Shown here: in pieces, positions 1 through 8,654 of the stretch
Layout of the letters: each line of letters starts with the position of its first letter
Position numbering within the stretch: position 1 is the first letter of the stretch
Origin: Bin55 sp965205545
GTDB taxonomy: Bacteria > Pseudomonadota > Gammaproteobacteria > Pseudomonadales > Azotimanducaceae
NCBI GenBank assembly: GCA_965205545.1
Contig: OZ242170.1
Span: forward strand, 1,798,001 to 1,862,000
Direction of reading: 5' to 3'
Length of the DNA stretch: 64,000 nt
Position numbers and translations under genes: made by a program
The notes under the pieces: model-generated
What the model saw: only the letters and a program-made list of their open reading frames with translations
Database searches by the model: none
What the model was told of the DNA's origin: nothing

Positions 1-1271
1 GTAACCGTGACATCGATTTGGTCATCTGAACCATCGACAGCCGGTGTTTCAAGATTGACTTCGCTGAAGAACCCAAGTCGCTCAAGGCGTATCTTCGAGA
101 GATCAATGGCATGTGTAGATGCCCAGGCGCTTTCCAATTGACGCATCTCTCGACGCAGAACACTGTCCTGCGTAACCGTGTTGCCAAGAAAGTTAATGCG
201 TCGAACATAAGTTCGACGTCCGGTGTTTACAACAAAGTTGATATCGACTAGGGCGTTTTCCTTGATTTCCGGCACACCGGAAACTGAACCGAACGTGTAG
301 CCCCGATTCGATAGTATTTCAGTCAGGATTTCCTCGGTTCTCGTGACGTTGGCACTCGAAAAGATCTCGCCTTTCCTAATATTTGCACCTATGTAGTGAC
401 GAAGCTCATCCGGATCTAACTCGTCCAAATCACCCAAGACGTCCACATCTTCCACCCGGAACTTGTCGCCTTCGGTCACGCTGATGGTGAGGTAGACTTG
501 CTTCCGATCCGGCGTCATGCTCACTTGTGTAGATAGGATCTGAAATTCCACATAGCCTCTATCTCGGTAGTAAGCCTGCAATGACTCAAGATCCCCCTGC
601 AGCTTCTGACGCGAATACTGATTGTTTCCACGAATGAACCCAAGCAAAGTGGGTTCTTTAAGCTCCATCGCCTCGAGAAGTTGCTTCTTGGTGAATGTGT
701 TATTGCCCACGAATTCAATCTGTCGTATGGCGGATTTTCTCCCCTCCTCGATTTCAATCTTGATTGCCACGCGGTTTCGCGCCAACTCTACAATTTCCGT
801 TTTAATGTCGGCGGTGTATTGCCCCTGTGCAACGTACTGACGTCGTAATTCGATGCTCACACGATCCAACGTGGACTGCTTGAATATCTCTCCGTCACGA
901 AGCCCTTGACTTGCCAATCCATCCAGCAGATCTTCTGTCTTGATCGCCTTGTTGCCCTCTATCGCTATAGAGTCGATGGCAGGCCTCTCTACGACTTCAA
1001 CAACTATCACATCTCCGTCGCGGGAAACCTGGATGTCGTCAAAATAGCCCGTTGCGAACAGCTCACGAATAAGCTGCCGAATCGACAGTGGGTCTGCCGT
1101 GTCTTGTACGTCCAAGGTCAATTCATTGAAGACGGTTCCCGCCGACACTCGCATTAGGCCCTTGAGCCGAATGTCCTCGACAGTAAAGCTATAGCTTGCC
1201 GAAAGAGCCACTCCAAGCGACAAACTCGCGACAAATGCGCAACTCCTGACAAACGAACTGCGGAATTTCAT
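1..1271 (-). CDS. bamA: BamA, outer-membrane protein assembly factor (partial, 3' end outside window)
   Basis: BamA is the essential outer-membrane subunit that folds and inserts beta-barrel proteins. The reading frame runs off the left edge, so only about 423 N-terminal residues are present. They comprise a signal peptide and the periplasmic POTRA repeats; the C-terminal barrel is missing. Typical POTRA text is visible (for example VEDIRLKGLMRVSAG near the mature N-terminus and RRINFLGN in the last repeat). The ATG at 1269-1271 is preceded by a near-perfect AGGAGG ribosome binding site, which fixes the start. It follows rseP by 36 bases, as in other Gammaproteobacteria, and is probably co-transcribed from rpsB onward. 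Its likely clients in this window include the two giant autotransporters and the OmpW-like barrel. Confidence 0.95.
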   Translation of the reverse strand, partial: MKFRSSFVRSCAFVASLSLGVALSASYSFTVEDIRLKGLMRVSAGTVFNELTLDVQDTADPLSIRQLIRELFATGYFDDIQVSRDGDVIVVEVVERPAIDSIAIEGNKAIKTEDLLDGLASQGLRDGEIFKQSTLDRVSIELRRQYVAQGQYTADIKTEIVELARNRVAIKIEIEEGRKSAIRQIEFVGNNTFTKKQLLEAMELKEPTLLGFIRGNNQYSRQKLQGDLESLQAYYRDRGYVEFQILSTQVSMTPDRKQVYLTISVTEGDKFRVEDVDVLGDLDELDPDELRHYIGANIRKGEIFSSANVTRTEEILTEILSNRGYTFGSVSGVPEIKENALVDINFVVNTGRRTYVRRINFLGNTVTQDSVLRREMRQLESAWASTHAIDLSKIRLERLGFFSEVNLETPAVDGSDDQIDVTV

Positions 1272-1307
1272 ATGTTGACCTCCTGTGACACTAGCAATGC
1301 GGCATCT

Positions 1308-2642
1308 CTAGCCGCCGACCAGTCTGGTCAAGTCGTTGTAGATTACAAGTACGATTAAGCAACCCAATATGGCCAACCCCGCCATGGATGCCGCACGCTG
1401 AACTCGAAGCGACACTCGACGCCGAGTGACCATTTCGATGAGTGCGTACACGATGTGACCACCATCGAGCACTGGAATGGGCAGCAGGTTTATGAGGAAG
1501 AGACTTATCGATAGCATTGCAATCAATTGAAGGTAGACGTTCAATCCCTGCTGAGCTGCAGAACCAGCAATGTCCGCTATGGCAATTGGGCCCGCAAGGT
1601 TCGACGTGTCCATCTCGCCAACGATCATCTTCTTGATCGCAGTCACTGTGAGCACTGTAAAGTCCCACGTCTCTGAAGCCGCATAGGCAAGGCTGTCAAT
1701 GGGGCCCTGCGCAATTACGCGGGTATCCACTTGCGGACCAACACCCAATCGACCATAGATCGAGCCGTCCGGCGCAACTTGATTTGACGGTGTCGCAGTG
1801 ATTGGATAGGAGAGACCGTCGCGCTCGATGACCATTTCCATAGAAGTGCTTGGAGACGCTTGAATGGCGTCGACAACTTCCTGCCAGACAACGACCTCAG
1901 CTCCATTGACCTGCAGAAATCTATCACCTTCTCTGAGGCCGGCAATGTCGGCGGCAGAATTCTCCTCCACCATACGGACAATCGGAAGTACTCCTTGCTG
2001 TAGTCCCAAATCGCCAAGAACGTCTGGTTCGCCCTCGCCTCGCAGCCAGCTCTCAAGCCGAAACTCGTGGCTCTGCGAACCGTCATCGTGAGTGACGACC
2101 TCTACAACCAGGGTTCCCGTGTCGCCGACCCTCTTCAACACGTTTCGATACACGTCCATCCACTGAGAGACAGGGACGCCGTCCACAGCGACAATTTCCT
2201 CACCTCCACGCAGTCCGGCGGCGTGAGCCTGAGTATCTTGCTGAACCTTGCCAACATAGGGAACTGCAGCGTGTACCCCATTGAAGCTAACAGCCCAGAA
2301 CAACACCACGGCAAGCAAAAGGTTCGCTAGCGGGCCTGCCGATGCGATGACGATTTGACGCCAAGGCGCAACCCGGTCGAACGCTTGGTGCTCTTCGTGC
2401 GCTGGCACTTCGTGAGTGCGCGTGTCTAGCATGGCGATGTAACCGCCAAGCGGGATTGACGAAATCGCGAACTCTGTCCCGCCTTTCGACATGCGTCGCC
2501 ACACGATGGGTCCCAATCCAATAGAAAATCTCAGGACCTTGACGCCTAGCTTTCGGGCGGCCACGAAGTGCCCGTACTCGTGCACTGCGACGAGAATAAG
2601 AAACGCGCCTAGAAGTGCGCCAACGTACGTGAGAAGCTGCAA
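1308..2642 (-). CDS. rseP: RseP, site-2 intramembrane zinc metalloprotease
   Basis: RseP cleaves anti-sigma factors such as RseA within the inner membrane during envelope stress, and trims leftover signal peptides. The 444-residue protein has the HEXXH zinc motif (HEYGH, residues 21-25) in the first transmembrane segment. Two PDZ regions follow in the middle, and the C-terminal NLLPIPVLDGGH segment carries the second metal-ligand motif (LDG). Length matches the family (about 450). The only usable in-frame initiator is TTG at 2640-2642, with a GGGAG stretch very close upstream; an in-frame stop lies just before it. It sits between cdsA and bamA. The usual dxr gene between cdsA and rseP is missing; only 90 non-coding bases separate them. 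Confidence 0.95.
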   Translation of the reverse strand: MQLLTYVGALLGAFLILVAVHEYGHFVAARKLGVKVLRFSIGLGPIVWRRMSKGGTEFAISSIPLGGYIAMLDTRTHEVPAHEEHQAFDRVAPWRQIVIASAGPLANLLLAVVLFWAVSFNGVHAAVPYVGKVQQDTQAHAAGLRGGEEIVAVDGVPVSQWMDVYRNVLKRVGDTGTLVVEVVTHDDGSQSHEFRLESWLRGEGEPDVLGDLGLQQGVLPIVRMVEENSAADIAGLREGDRFLQVNGAEVVVWQEVVDAIQASPSTSMEMVIERDGLSYPITATPSNQVAPDGSIYGRLGVGPQVDTRVIAQGPIDSLAYAASETWDFTVLTVTAIKKMIVGEMDTSNLAGPIAIADIAGSAAQQGLNVYLQLIAMLSISLFLINLLPIPVLDGGHIVYALIEMVTRRRVSLRVQRAASMAGLAILGCLIVLVIYNDLTRLVGG

Positions 2643-2732
2643 ATCTCCCTCTCTACGTGTCTACAAGCTAGTAGACCACAATCTTTCGGTTGAGTTCGAG
2701 CAGGAATGATACAAAGTGGCAATAACGAATTC

Positions 2733-3569
2733 TCATAGCAGCATGAAGTAAACGAACGGTGCAGCAAAGACCAACGAATCCAATCGGTCTAGAAGTCCAC
2801 CATGGCCCGGCAACAGATCACCGGAGTCCTTTACATCCGCCACTCGCTTGACCGCGCTCTCGAATAGGTCGCCAAGCGTCGCCAAAAGCGCAATGCCGAT
2901 CCAAGCTTCAAGTTTGGCCAGAGGCAACCAACCCAGGTAGAGATCAAAAAACGAACATGCAAGCAAACCCAAAATAACTCCACCGATAGCGCCCTCCCAA
3001 GTCTTGTTTGGGCTAAGCGTTTGATTGAGCTTGCGCGATCCAAAATAGGTTCCCGCAAAGTATGCTCCCGTGTCCACCAACCACACAACTAGCAACAGGG
3101 CAATTAGGGTGAACCCATCGCCATTTAGACGACCGCAGCTCACCATGGCTCCTACGCAGATCAGCAATCCGAGCGCCGCAGTGAATAGTGGTGATTCAAG
3201 CAACCCCCGGGCGCGCTTGAACAGCAGAACAATGAGGAAGCCGGGAACTGCAACCGCCAGCGCACTGGCGACCGCAACGACCTCTACTACTGTATTGCCC
3301 ACCGCCAGAGTGATGGCGCACGCGGATGTACCCAAACCGGCGTAGAGCAACCTTGCAACAAGAGACTCGAAGCGAGCCAAGCCTCCCCATTCAAACAACA
3401 GCCCGAATGCAACGATGCACAGCAGCGTGTCTACGGCGTACCCAGGTGCCAACAGCAGGATGCCTGCGACGACTGGCAAGAGCACCACAGCCGTGATGAC
3501 TCGAGGAATTATGCCCTTTGGAATCTTAATTCGCTGCCTGTGAAAGTGTCGTCGATCCACGCTCGCCAA
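2733..3569 (-). CDS. cdsA: CdsA, phosphatidate cytidylyltransferase (CDP-diglyceride synthase)
   Basis: This integral inner-membrane enzyme converts CTP and phosphatidic acid to CDP-diacylglycerol, the precursor of all phospholipids. The 278-residue protein has about eight hydrophobic segments. Near the C-terminus it has the family signature with a conserved Lys-Asp pair and Gly-rich turn (VADVKDSGDLLPGHGGLLDR), ending in a DRxDS motif. The start is uncertain: TTG at 3567-3569 or GTG at 3558-3560. Either overlaps the 3' end of uppS by about 35-44 bases, pointing to translational coupling. With plsB elsewhere in this window, two consecutive parts of phospholipid synthesis are represented. Confidence 0.93.
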   Translation of the reverse strand: MASVDRRHFHRQRIKIPKGIIPRVITAVVLLPVVAGILLLAPGYAVDTLLCIVAFGLLFEWGGLARFESLVARLLYAGLGTSACAITLAVGNTVVEVVAVASALAVAVPGFLIVLLFKRARGLLESPLFTAALGLLICVGAMVSCGRLNGDGFTLIALLLVVWLVDTGAYFAGTYFGSRKLNQTLSPNKTWEGAIGGVILGLLACSFFDLYLGWLPLAKLEAWIGIALLATLGDLFESAVKRVADVKDSGDLLPGHGGLLDRLDSLVFAAPFVYFMLL

Positions 3570-4320
3570 ACCGACGCTGTCGCCTTGTGTAATCGTAGAT
3601 TGCTTCTAGCAACTCCGATTTCTTGAAGTCAGGCCAATACGTCTTGGTAAAGAACAATTCCGTATACGCCAAGTCCCAAAGCAAGAAGTTGCTGAGCCTT
3701 TGATCCCCACCGGTTCTAATGCAGAGATCGGGGCTAGGGACCCCAGCCAAGGATAGATGTCGCTCGAATTCGTCCTCGTCCAAGTCTTCTGGTCCAATTT
3801 CTCCGCTGGCCACCCGCCTTGCAATCTGCCTTGCGGCATTGGTAAGGTCCCAACGACCCCCATAGCCCATGGCAATGATCAAGGAAAACGACGTGTTACC
3901 TGCAGTTCGATCTTCTCCATCCCGCATCAATTCCTGCAGGTCAGTCGGAAACCTTGACAAGTCGCCGACAAACGTCAATTTCGCATCTCGCTCTTGGAGA
4001 GCATCCAAGTCCCGATTCAAGGTCTCGCGCACCAATGTCATTAGCAAATCAATTTCTGTACGCGGTCTGGCCCAGTTTTCGGTACTGAACGCGAAAAGGG
4101 TCACGGTTCGAATACCTTCGTCTGCGCAAGCTTCGACAATCGGACGTACGTTGCGCGCGCCCGATCTGTGCCCCAAAGTGCTGGGAACGCCTCTTTGCCG
4201 CGCCCAACGATGATTGCCGTCCATGATGATGGCGACGTGCTCGGGCACTGACCTAATCTGTTTGCCCGGTCGATCTTGTGACGGAATGAACGGCACTTTA
4301 ATTCTTGGTGCTCGAAGCAC
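3526..4320 (-). CDS. uppS: UppS, undecaprenyl diphosphate synthase
   Basis: This cis-prenyltransferase extends farnesyl diphosphate with isopentenyl units to C55-PP, the lipid carrier for peptidoglycan and O-antigen. It is soluble and cytoplasmic. Recognisable motifs are HVAIIMDGNHRWA (residues about 28-40, with the catalytic Asp), the FAFSTENW motif, GYGGRWD, and the C-terminal PDLCIRTGGDQRLSNFLLW block that binds diphosphate. The 264-residue length is normal. The start is a GTG at 4318-4320. It lies 20 bases downstream of frr and overlaps cdsA at its 3' end. Confidence 0.95.
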   Translation of the reverse strand: MLRAPRIKVPFIPSQDRPGKQIRSVPEHVAIIMDGNHRWARQRGVPSTLGHRSGARNVRPIVEACADEGIRTVTLFAFSTENWARPRTEIDLLMTLVRETLNRDLDALQERDAKLTFVGDLSRFPTDLQELMRDGEDRTAGNTSFSLIIAMGYGGRWDLTNAARQIARRVASGEIGPEDLDEDEFERHLSLAGVPSPDLCIRTGGDQRLSNFLLWDLAYTELFFTKTYWPDFKKSELLEAIYDYTRRQRRFGERGSTTLSQAAN

Positions 4321-4340
4321 TGTAGGAGATCGAAGGCCGA

Positions 4341-4898
4341 CTAGAACTCAAGGAGGTCCTTCTCCTTGTCCGCCAGCTCGTGATCAATTGAATTCACTTT
4401 GTCGTCGGTTATTGTCTGAAGGTCGCGTTCTGCCTGATGGGCTTCATCTTCTGTTGCTAACTTTTCCTTCAAGAGCTCCCGTACATCGTGGATCGCATCG
4501 CGCCGAATGTTCCTCACGGCAACGCGCGCTTGCTCAGCCTCCAATCGGGCATGACGTATCAAATCCCTACGGTTCTCCTCCGTAAGCGGCGGCAACGGCA
4601 ATCGAATCACTTCGCCATTGCTAGTCGGTGTCAGACCCAAATCGCTTCGTTGTATGGAGCGTTCAATTTCAACCAGCGTCGACTTCTCCCACGGCGATAT
4701 CACGAGCGTACGTCCCTCTTCAACTGTAATGGACGCCACCTGCTTAACGGGTACGCTCGTGCCGAAGTACTCAATCATCACCGTGTCCAGCAAAGCTGGA
4801 TTGGCTCGTCCGGTGCGGATGCGCGCGAAGGCAGCGTGAAGCGAATTGAGCGTCTTGCCCATCCGTGTGCTTGCATCGTCCTTTATTTCGTCAATCAT
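4341..4898 (-). CDS. frr: Frr, ribosome recycling factor
   Basis: With EF-G, RRF splits the post-termination ribosome. The 185-residue protein shows the family hallmarks: the ARIRTGRANPALLD segment near residues 26-39, the TVEEGRTLVISPWEKS stretch and the helical RRDLIRHARLEAEQARVAVRNIRRD region. The length is identical to that of typical RRFs. The ATG at 4896-4898 overlaps the stop of pyrH as ATGA, so translation is probably coupled. Gene order pyrH-frr is nearly universal. Confidence 0.97.
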   Translation of the reverse strand: MIDEIKDDASTRMGKTLNSLHAAFARIRTGRANPALLDTVMIEYFGTSVPVKQVASITVEEGRTLVISPWEKSTLVEIERSIQRSDLGLTPTSNGEVIRLPLPPLTEENRRDLIRHARLEAEQARVAVRNIRRDAIHDVRELLKEKLATEDEAHQAERDLQTITDDKVNSIDHELADKEKDLLEF

Positions 4899-5635
4899 GA
4901 TCGTTTACTCGTATCGGAACTCGAAACTAGAGTGCCAACATTCGCACCTTTTACGATCTTAGTCAATGCGTTGGTTGAATTTAGGTTGTAAACCACCACA
5001 GGCATTTGGTTTTCTCTGCATAGGGCAAATGCAGCAAGATCCATCACTTTGAGATCACGTTGAATTACTTCCTCAAACGTCAGCGTATCGAAAAGCCGTG
5101 CATGTGAATTGGTTTTCGGGTCATCCTCATATACTCCATCCACGTGGGTTGCTTTCAACACGACGTCCGAGTCAAGCTCGATTGCCCGCAATGCTGCAGC
5201 GGTGTCGGTGGTGAACAGCGGATTGCCTGTACCGCCCGCGCAGACCACGACTCTTCCCTCGGCCAACGCCGCCAATGCTCGATGCCGCGAGAATCCCAAT
5301 GTTACGCCATTAATGGCATGAGGAGTAAACAGAACGGATTCGACGTCCATGCTCGCCAACGCATCTCGCAATACAAGCGCGTTCATAACGGTTGCAAGCA
5401 TGCCGATCTGGTCTGCGGAAAGGGGGCTTATGCCGATGGTCTGTGCTTCGACTGTCAGGTCGCGGCCGCGAAATACATTGCCTCCCCCAGGGACAATGGA
5501 CATCGAAACGTTCAAACTCGCTAGCTCAGCGATCTGAGTCGCTAGGTTGCGAACAATATCCGCGTCGATCAGGCCGCCATCGTTCGCACTAAATGCTTCT
5601 CCAGACAACTTGAGCGTGACACGGCGGTATTTCAT
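4895..5635 (-). CDS. pyrH: PyrH, UMP kinase
   Basis: PyrH phosphorylates UMP to UDP in pyrimidine nucleotide synthesis and belongs to the amino-acid-kinase fold, unlike eukaryotic UMP kinases. The 246-residue protein begins with RRVTLKLSGEAF (the KLSGE nucleotide-binding motif), has the SIVPGGGNVFRG loop and the ALRAIELDSDVVLKATHVDG segment, which is typical of the family. The start ATG is at 5633-5635. Its stop overlaps the frr start (ATGA). A 53-base gap separates it from tsf upstream. Confidence 0.97.
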   Translation of the reverse strand: MKYRRVTLKLSGEAFSANDGGLIDADIVRNLATQIAELASLNVSMSIVPGGGNVFRGRDLTVEAQTIGISPLSADQIGMLATVMNALVLRDALASMDVESVLFTPHAINGVTLGFSRHRALAALAEGRVVVCAGGTGNPLFTTDTAAALRAIELDSDVVLKATHVDGVYEDDPKTNSHARLFDTLTFEEVIQRDLKVMDLAAFALCRENQMPVVVYNLNSTNALTKIVKGANVGTLVSSSDTSKRS

Positions 5636-5688
5636 CCCTCAGCTACCCTTGGGCAAATGCCAACAGTACCAACGCCCTTCTAGACAAA

Positions 5689-6486
5689 CTACGAAATACC
5701 CTCGCCTACTTCATAGCGCACGAACTTGCGACATTCCGTTCCACTTGCCTTTAGGAGTGCGCCGACCTGCTGATCTCGATCCCAGATGTAGGACTGCTCG
5801 TTCAGACAGGATTCTGCTTTGAATTTCGCCATCTTTCCGCGCAGTATGTTCTCGGCAAACTTTGCAGGCCTCCCAGATTCCTCAATCTGGGACTTGAATA
5901 TGTCCATCTCGCGGTCTATCACATCCTGAGGCAGGTCATCCACATTGACAACCATTGGATTCTGAGCAGTCACATGCATGGCAATGTTCCTGCACAATTC
6001 GCCGGCGTCGCAGCTAAGCTCGACAATGGCACCTACTGTTCCAGTAGCGTGCAGATATCCGGTGACGAATCCTCCCTCCGACTTGATCCTGTCGGCTCGA
6101 CGTATCGAGATGTTCTCGCCAATTGCTGATATCAATGCGTTTCGTTCATCCTCCAACGCTGCAATAGCTTCCGGGCCATCGGAAACCACTGCGTCCACGG
6201 CACGCTCGCAGAACTGAGCGAATCTCTCGTTCCGCGCTGCAAAATCAGTTTCTGAATTCACTTCCACAATAGCGCCCACCGCGCCGTCGTCGGAGACCTT
6301 CAATCCAAGCCTACCCTCCGATGCTGTCCGGTCCGCCCGCTTTGCCGCCTTCACTGCGCTCTGCTTGCGCAATACGTCCAGTGCGCCTTCAATGTCCCAG
6401 TCGGCCTCTTCCAGGGCCTTTTTGCAGTCCCCGAACCCAACGCCGGTTCTCTCGCGAACTTCCTTGATCTTGGCTACGTCAACCAT
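5689..6486 (-). CDS. tsf: Tsf, translation elongation factor EF-Ts
   Basis: EF-Ts is the guanine-nucleotide exchange factor for EF-Tu. The N-terminal UBA-like domain with VRERTGVGFGDCKKALEEA is unmistakable, followed by the signature EVNSETDFAARNERF (residues about 75-89) that contacts EF-Tu. The protein has 265 residues, slightly shorter than the roughly 283 of E. coli. The C-terminus (RKFVRYEVGEGIS) is standard. The start is an ATG at 6484-6486, 37 bases after rpsB, the conserved rpsB-tsf pair. Confidence 0.97.
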   Translation of the reverse strand: MVDVAKIKEVRERTGVGFGDCKKALEEADWDIEGALDVLRKQSAVKAAKRADRTASEGRLGLKVSDDGAVGAIVEVNSETDFAARNERFAQFCERAVDAVVSDGPEAIAALEDERNALISAIGENISIRRADRIKSEGGFVTGYLHATGTVGAIVELSCDAGELCRNIAMHVTAQNPMVVNVDDLPQDVIDREMDIFKSQIEESGRPAKFAENILRGKMAKFKAESCLNEQSYIWDRDQQVGALLKASGTECRKFVRYEVGEGIS

Positions 6487-6523
6487 TGATCACATTCCTC
6501 TCCATCATTGCATTTGTTGTGAG

Positions 6524-7474
6524 CTAGCTGCTCGTCTCGTCGTCCGAATCAGTGTCGCCGTCGTTCTTTGCTTGTGTTTCCGTCTGCTCGACTTCTGGCT
6601 CCGAGGACTCTTCTGGTTCCGAAGACTCGTTTGATTCTGAAGACTCGTTTGATTCCGACGACTCGTCTGCTTCCGAAGGCTCGTCTGCTTCCGAAGACTC
6701 AACCGGCTCTGAAGATTCAGCCAGTTCGGGGGCTGCCGCTTGCTCGCGAACGCGATTTTGCTCAAACTCCTCAATGGATACGCCGCCTTGAGCGATGGTC
6801 TTTCCCACTAGAATCTCATCCGCTACCGCCGTGACATAAAGACGCACCGCGCGAATTGCATCATCGTTACCTGGGATGATCCAGTCGACTCCCTCGGGAT
6901 CGCTGTTGGTGTCGACAACCCCAATCACGGGAATGCCGAGCTTGTTGGCTTCGTCAACGGCAATTCGCTCATGATTCACATCGACCACGAACAACGCATC
7001 GGGCAATCCGCCCATGTCCTTTATGCCGCCCAGTCCACGGTCGAGACGATCCATCATTCGACGCTTTTGCAATGCTTCCTTTTTGGTAAGCAGCTCGAAC
7101 ATCCCTTTTTCCTGTTGCTCTTCGAGATCCTTGAGCTTGCGAATGGACTGCCGAATGGTCTTGTAGTTTGTGAGCATGCCCCCAAGCCATCGTTGGTCGA
7201 CATACGGCATGCCCACACGCACGGCTTGTTCTTTGATCACTCGTTGTGCGGCACGTTTCGTACCCACAAACAGTATTTTCTGATTTTGCGCCACGATACG
7301 ACGAATGGCAGTGAGAGCCATTTCCATCGCTTCTGTCGTGCGCTCTAAGTGAATAATGTGGACATGATTGCGAACGCCAAAAATGAACGGCGCCATCTTT
7401 GGGTTCCAGTAGCGAGCCTGGTGGCCGAAGTGTACTCCAGCCGCCAGCATGTCGCGCATGCCTATTTCGCTCAT
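6524..7474 (-). CDS. rpsB: RpsB, 30S ribosomal protein S2 with an unusual Ser/Glu repeat tail
   Basis: S2 is the 30S protein that joins late and helps recruit S1. The core is clear: MRDMLAAGVHFGHQARYWNPKM at the N-terminus, then the QRWLGGMLTNY and NKLGIPVIGVVDTNSDP segments. The start chosen is the ATG at 7472-7474, preceded by GGAG; an in-frame ATG 51 bases upstream exists but does not match the family N-terminus. The 316-residue protein exceeds the usual 240 or so because the last ~70 residues are an acidic low-complexity tail of six-residue units (such as SSESNE and SSEADE) encoded by tandem 18-base repeats. The S2 core looks complete, so the tail is an addition. Confidence 0.97.
   Translation of the reverse strand: MSEIGMRDMLAAGVHFGHQARYWNPKMAPFIFGVRNHVHIIHLERTTEAMEMALTAIRRIVAQNQKILFVGTKRAAQRVIKEQAVRVGMPYVDQRWLGGMLTNYKTIRQSIRKLKDLEEQQEKGMFELLTKKEALQKRRMMDRLDRGLGGIKDMGGLPDALFVVDVNHERIAVDEANKLGIPVIGVVDTNSDPEGVDWIIPGNDDAIRAVRLYVTAVADEILVGKTIAQGGVSIEEFEQNRVREQAAAPELAESSEPVESSEADEPSEADESSESNESSESNESSEPEESSEPEVEQTETQAKNDGDTDSDDETSS
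6603..6728. repeat. Tandem 18-bp repeats encoding the S2 C-terminal tail
   Basis: Seven consecutive degenerate 18-base units lie end to end inside rpsB. Two adjacent units (6621-6638 and 6639-6656) differ by a single base. Each unit encodes six residues on the minus strand with a Ser-Ser/Pro-Glu pattern. In-frame slippage at such repeats would change tail length without disrupting the S2 core. Confidence 0.9.
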
Positions 7475-7859
7475 GATTGAGGTCTCCGGGTTGATTTGCG
7501 CCTTGACGCGTTGATGTGTGAACAAGCGTTGAATTCGTTCCGCAAAGCCGGAACCACCCGTGAAACGCTCTATGCTTCACACGTCCATTTGGTATTGCCC
7601 TAGCCGATACGGCTGAGGCGGCGTGCTTTATATCACATTCGAGCGGCCATCTTCAAGAAAAGCAACCTCTGGCAGTCGAGATCATGCACGATTCCAATTG
7701 ATGAATGTTGAATCAAGCAGAATTCGTCGGCTCGACGGCATCCACACTCCGTTGCGGCTTGTTATACATGAGATAATGCCAACACCGAATCCCACCGTTC
7801 CTGGCTTGTCCGACTTGTGACTTGCCTGAAAATCAAGGGTTGAACCAAGCGTACGAACA
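7475..7859. other. Divergent intergenic region between rpsB and map
   Basis: This 385-base stretch separates the diverging rpsB and map genes. It holds the rpsB promoter candidate and leader on the minus strand and must hold the map promoter on the plus strand, which could not be pinned down. Short open frames on both strands lack ribosome binding sites and any recognisable similarity. Confidence 0.6.
7627..7656 (-). promoter_or_regulatory. Candidate sigma-70 promoter for the rpsB operon
   Basis: On the minus strand, TTGAAG (7651-7656) and TATAAA (7627-7632) are separated by 18 bases, a good match to -35 and -10 elements. They lie about 150 bases upstream of the rpsB ATG. The leader between them and rpsB contains a short stem AGCCG-CGGCT near 7601-7613, which might belong to a translational-control leader, but no S2-binding structure was established. 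Confidence 0.5.
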
Positions 7860-8654
7860 TTGAGCATTCCCCCAATCCTTACTCCATCAGAGCAAGAGAA
7901 AATGCGCGTTGCCGGCAGACTTGCAGCCAGCGTGCTGGAAATGATCGGCGAGCATGTAGTACCTGGAGTCTCCACCGGCGAACTGGACCGTAAGTGCCAC
8001 GAGTTCATAGTAGACGAGCTGGGGTGCATTCCCGCGCCGCTCAACTACACGAATGCACCCAACCAACCACCTTTTCCCAAGTCCATATGCACATCCGTCA
8101 ACCACGTTGTGTGCCACGGCATTCCAACGGACTCCAAGCTACTGAAACGGGGAGACATACTCAACATCGACATCACGGTCATCAAGGATGGGTTTCACGG
8201 CGACACCAGCAAAATGTTCTATGTGGGAAAACCCTCCGCTGCGGCACTCCGACTCGTCGAGACGACCCAAGAATGCCTCTACCGTGGAATTGATGCTGTG
8301 AGACCAGGAGCCACTCTTGGTGACATTGGCCATGCCATACAAACTTTTGCCGAGTCTTGCAGGTACTCGGTAGTAAGAGAGTTCTGCGGACATGGCATTG
8401 GTCGCGTCTTTCACGATGCACCGCAGGTGCTCCACTACGGCGAACCAGGTATCGGCATGGAACTTTTGGAAGGCATGGCTTTTACCGTGGAACCTATGAT
8501 CAATGCTGGCAAACGATTTGTGCGGTTGCTTCCCGACCATTGGACAGTGACAACGCGCGACCGCAAACTCTCTGCTCAGTGGGAACACACGATTCTAGTC
8601 ACGGAATCGGGTCGCGAGATTCTGACGCTGCGACATGAAGAATTCCACCGGTGA
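7860..8654 (+). CDS. map: Map, type I methionine aminopeptidase
   Basis: This enzyme removes the initiator methionine from nascent proteins. The 264-residue pita-bread fold enzyme has EKMRVAGRLAA near the N-terminus, the metal-ligand segments LNIDITVIKDGFHGDTSKMF (two aspartates), EFCGHGIGRVFH (catalytic His) and MAFTVEPMIN plus SAQWEHTILV (two glutamates). The start is a TTG at 7860, chosen because the following residues align with the usual N-terminus of the family. It overlaps glnD by 20 bases, as a map-glnD operon, opposite to rpsB. This is the common arrangement in Gammaproteobacteria. Confidence 0.95.
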   Translation: MSIPPILTPSEQEKMRVAGRLAASVLEMIGEHVVPGVSTGELDRKCHEFIVDELGCIPAPLNYTNAPNQPPFPKSICTSVNHVVCHGIPTDSKLLKRGDILNIDITVIKDGFHGDTSKMFYVGKPSAAALRLVETTQECLYRGIDAVRPGATLGDIGHAIQTFAESCRYSVVREFCGHGIGRVFHDAPQVLHYGEPGIGMELLEGMAFTVEPMINAGKRFVRLLPDHWTVTTRDRKLSAQWEHTILVTESGREILTLRHEEFHR

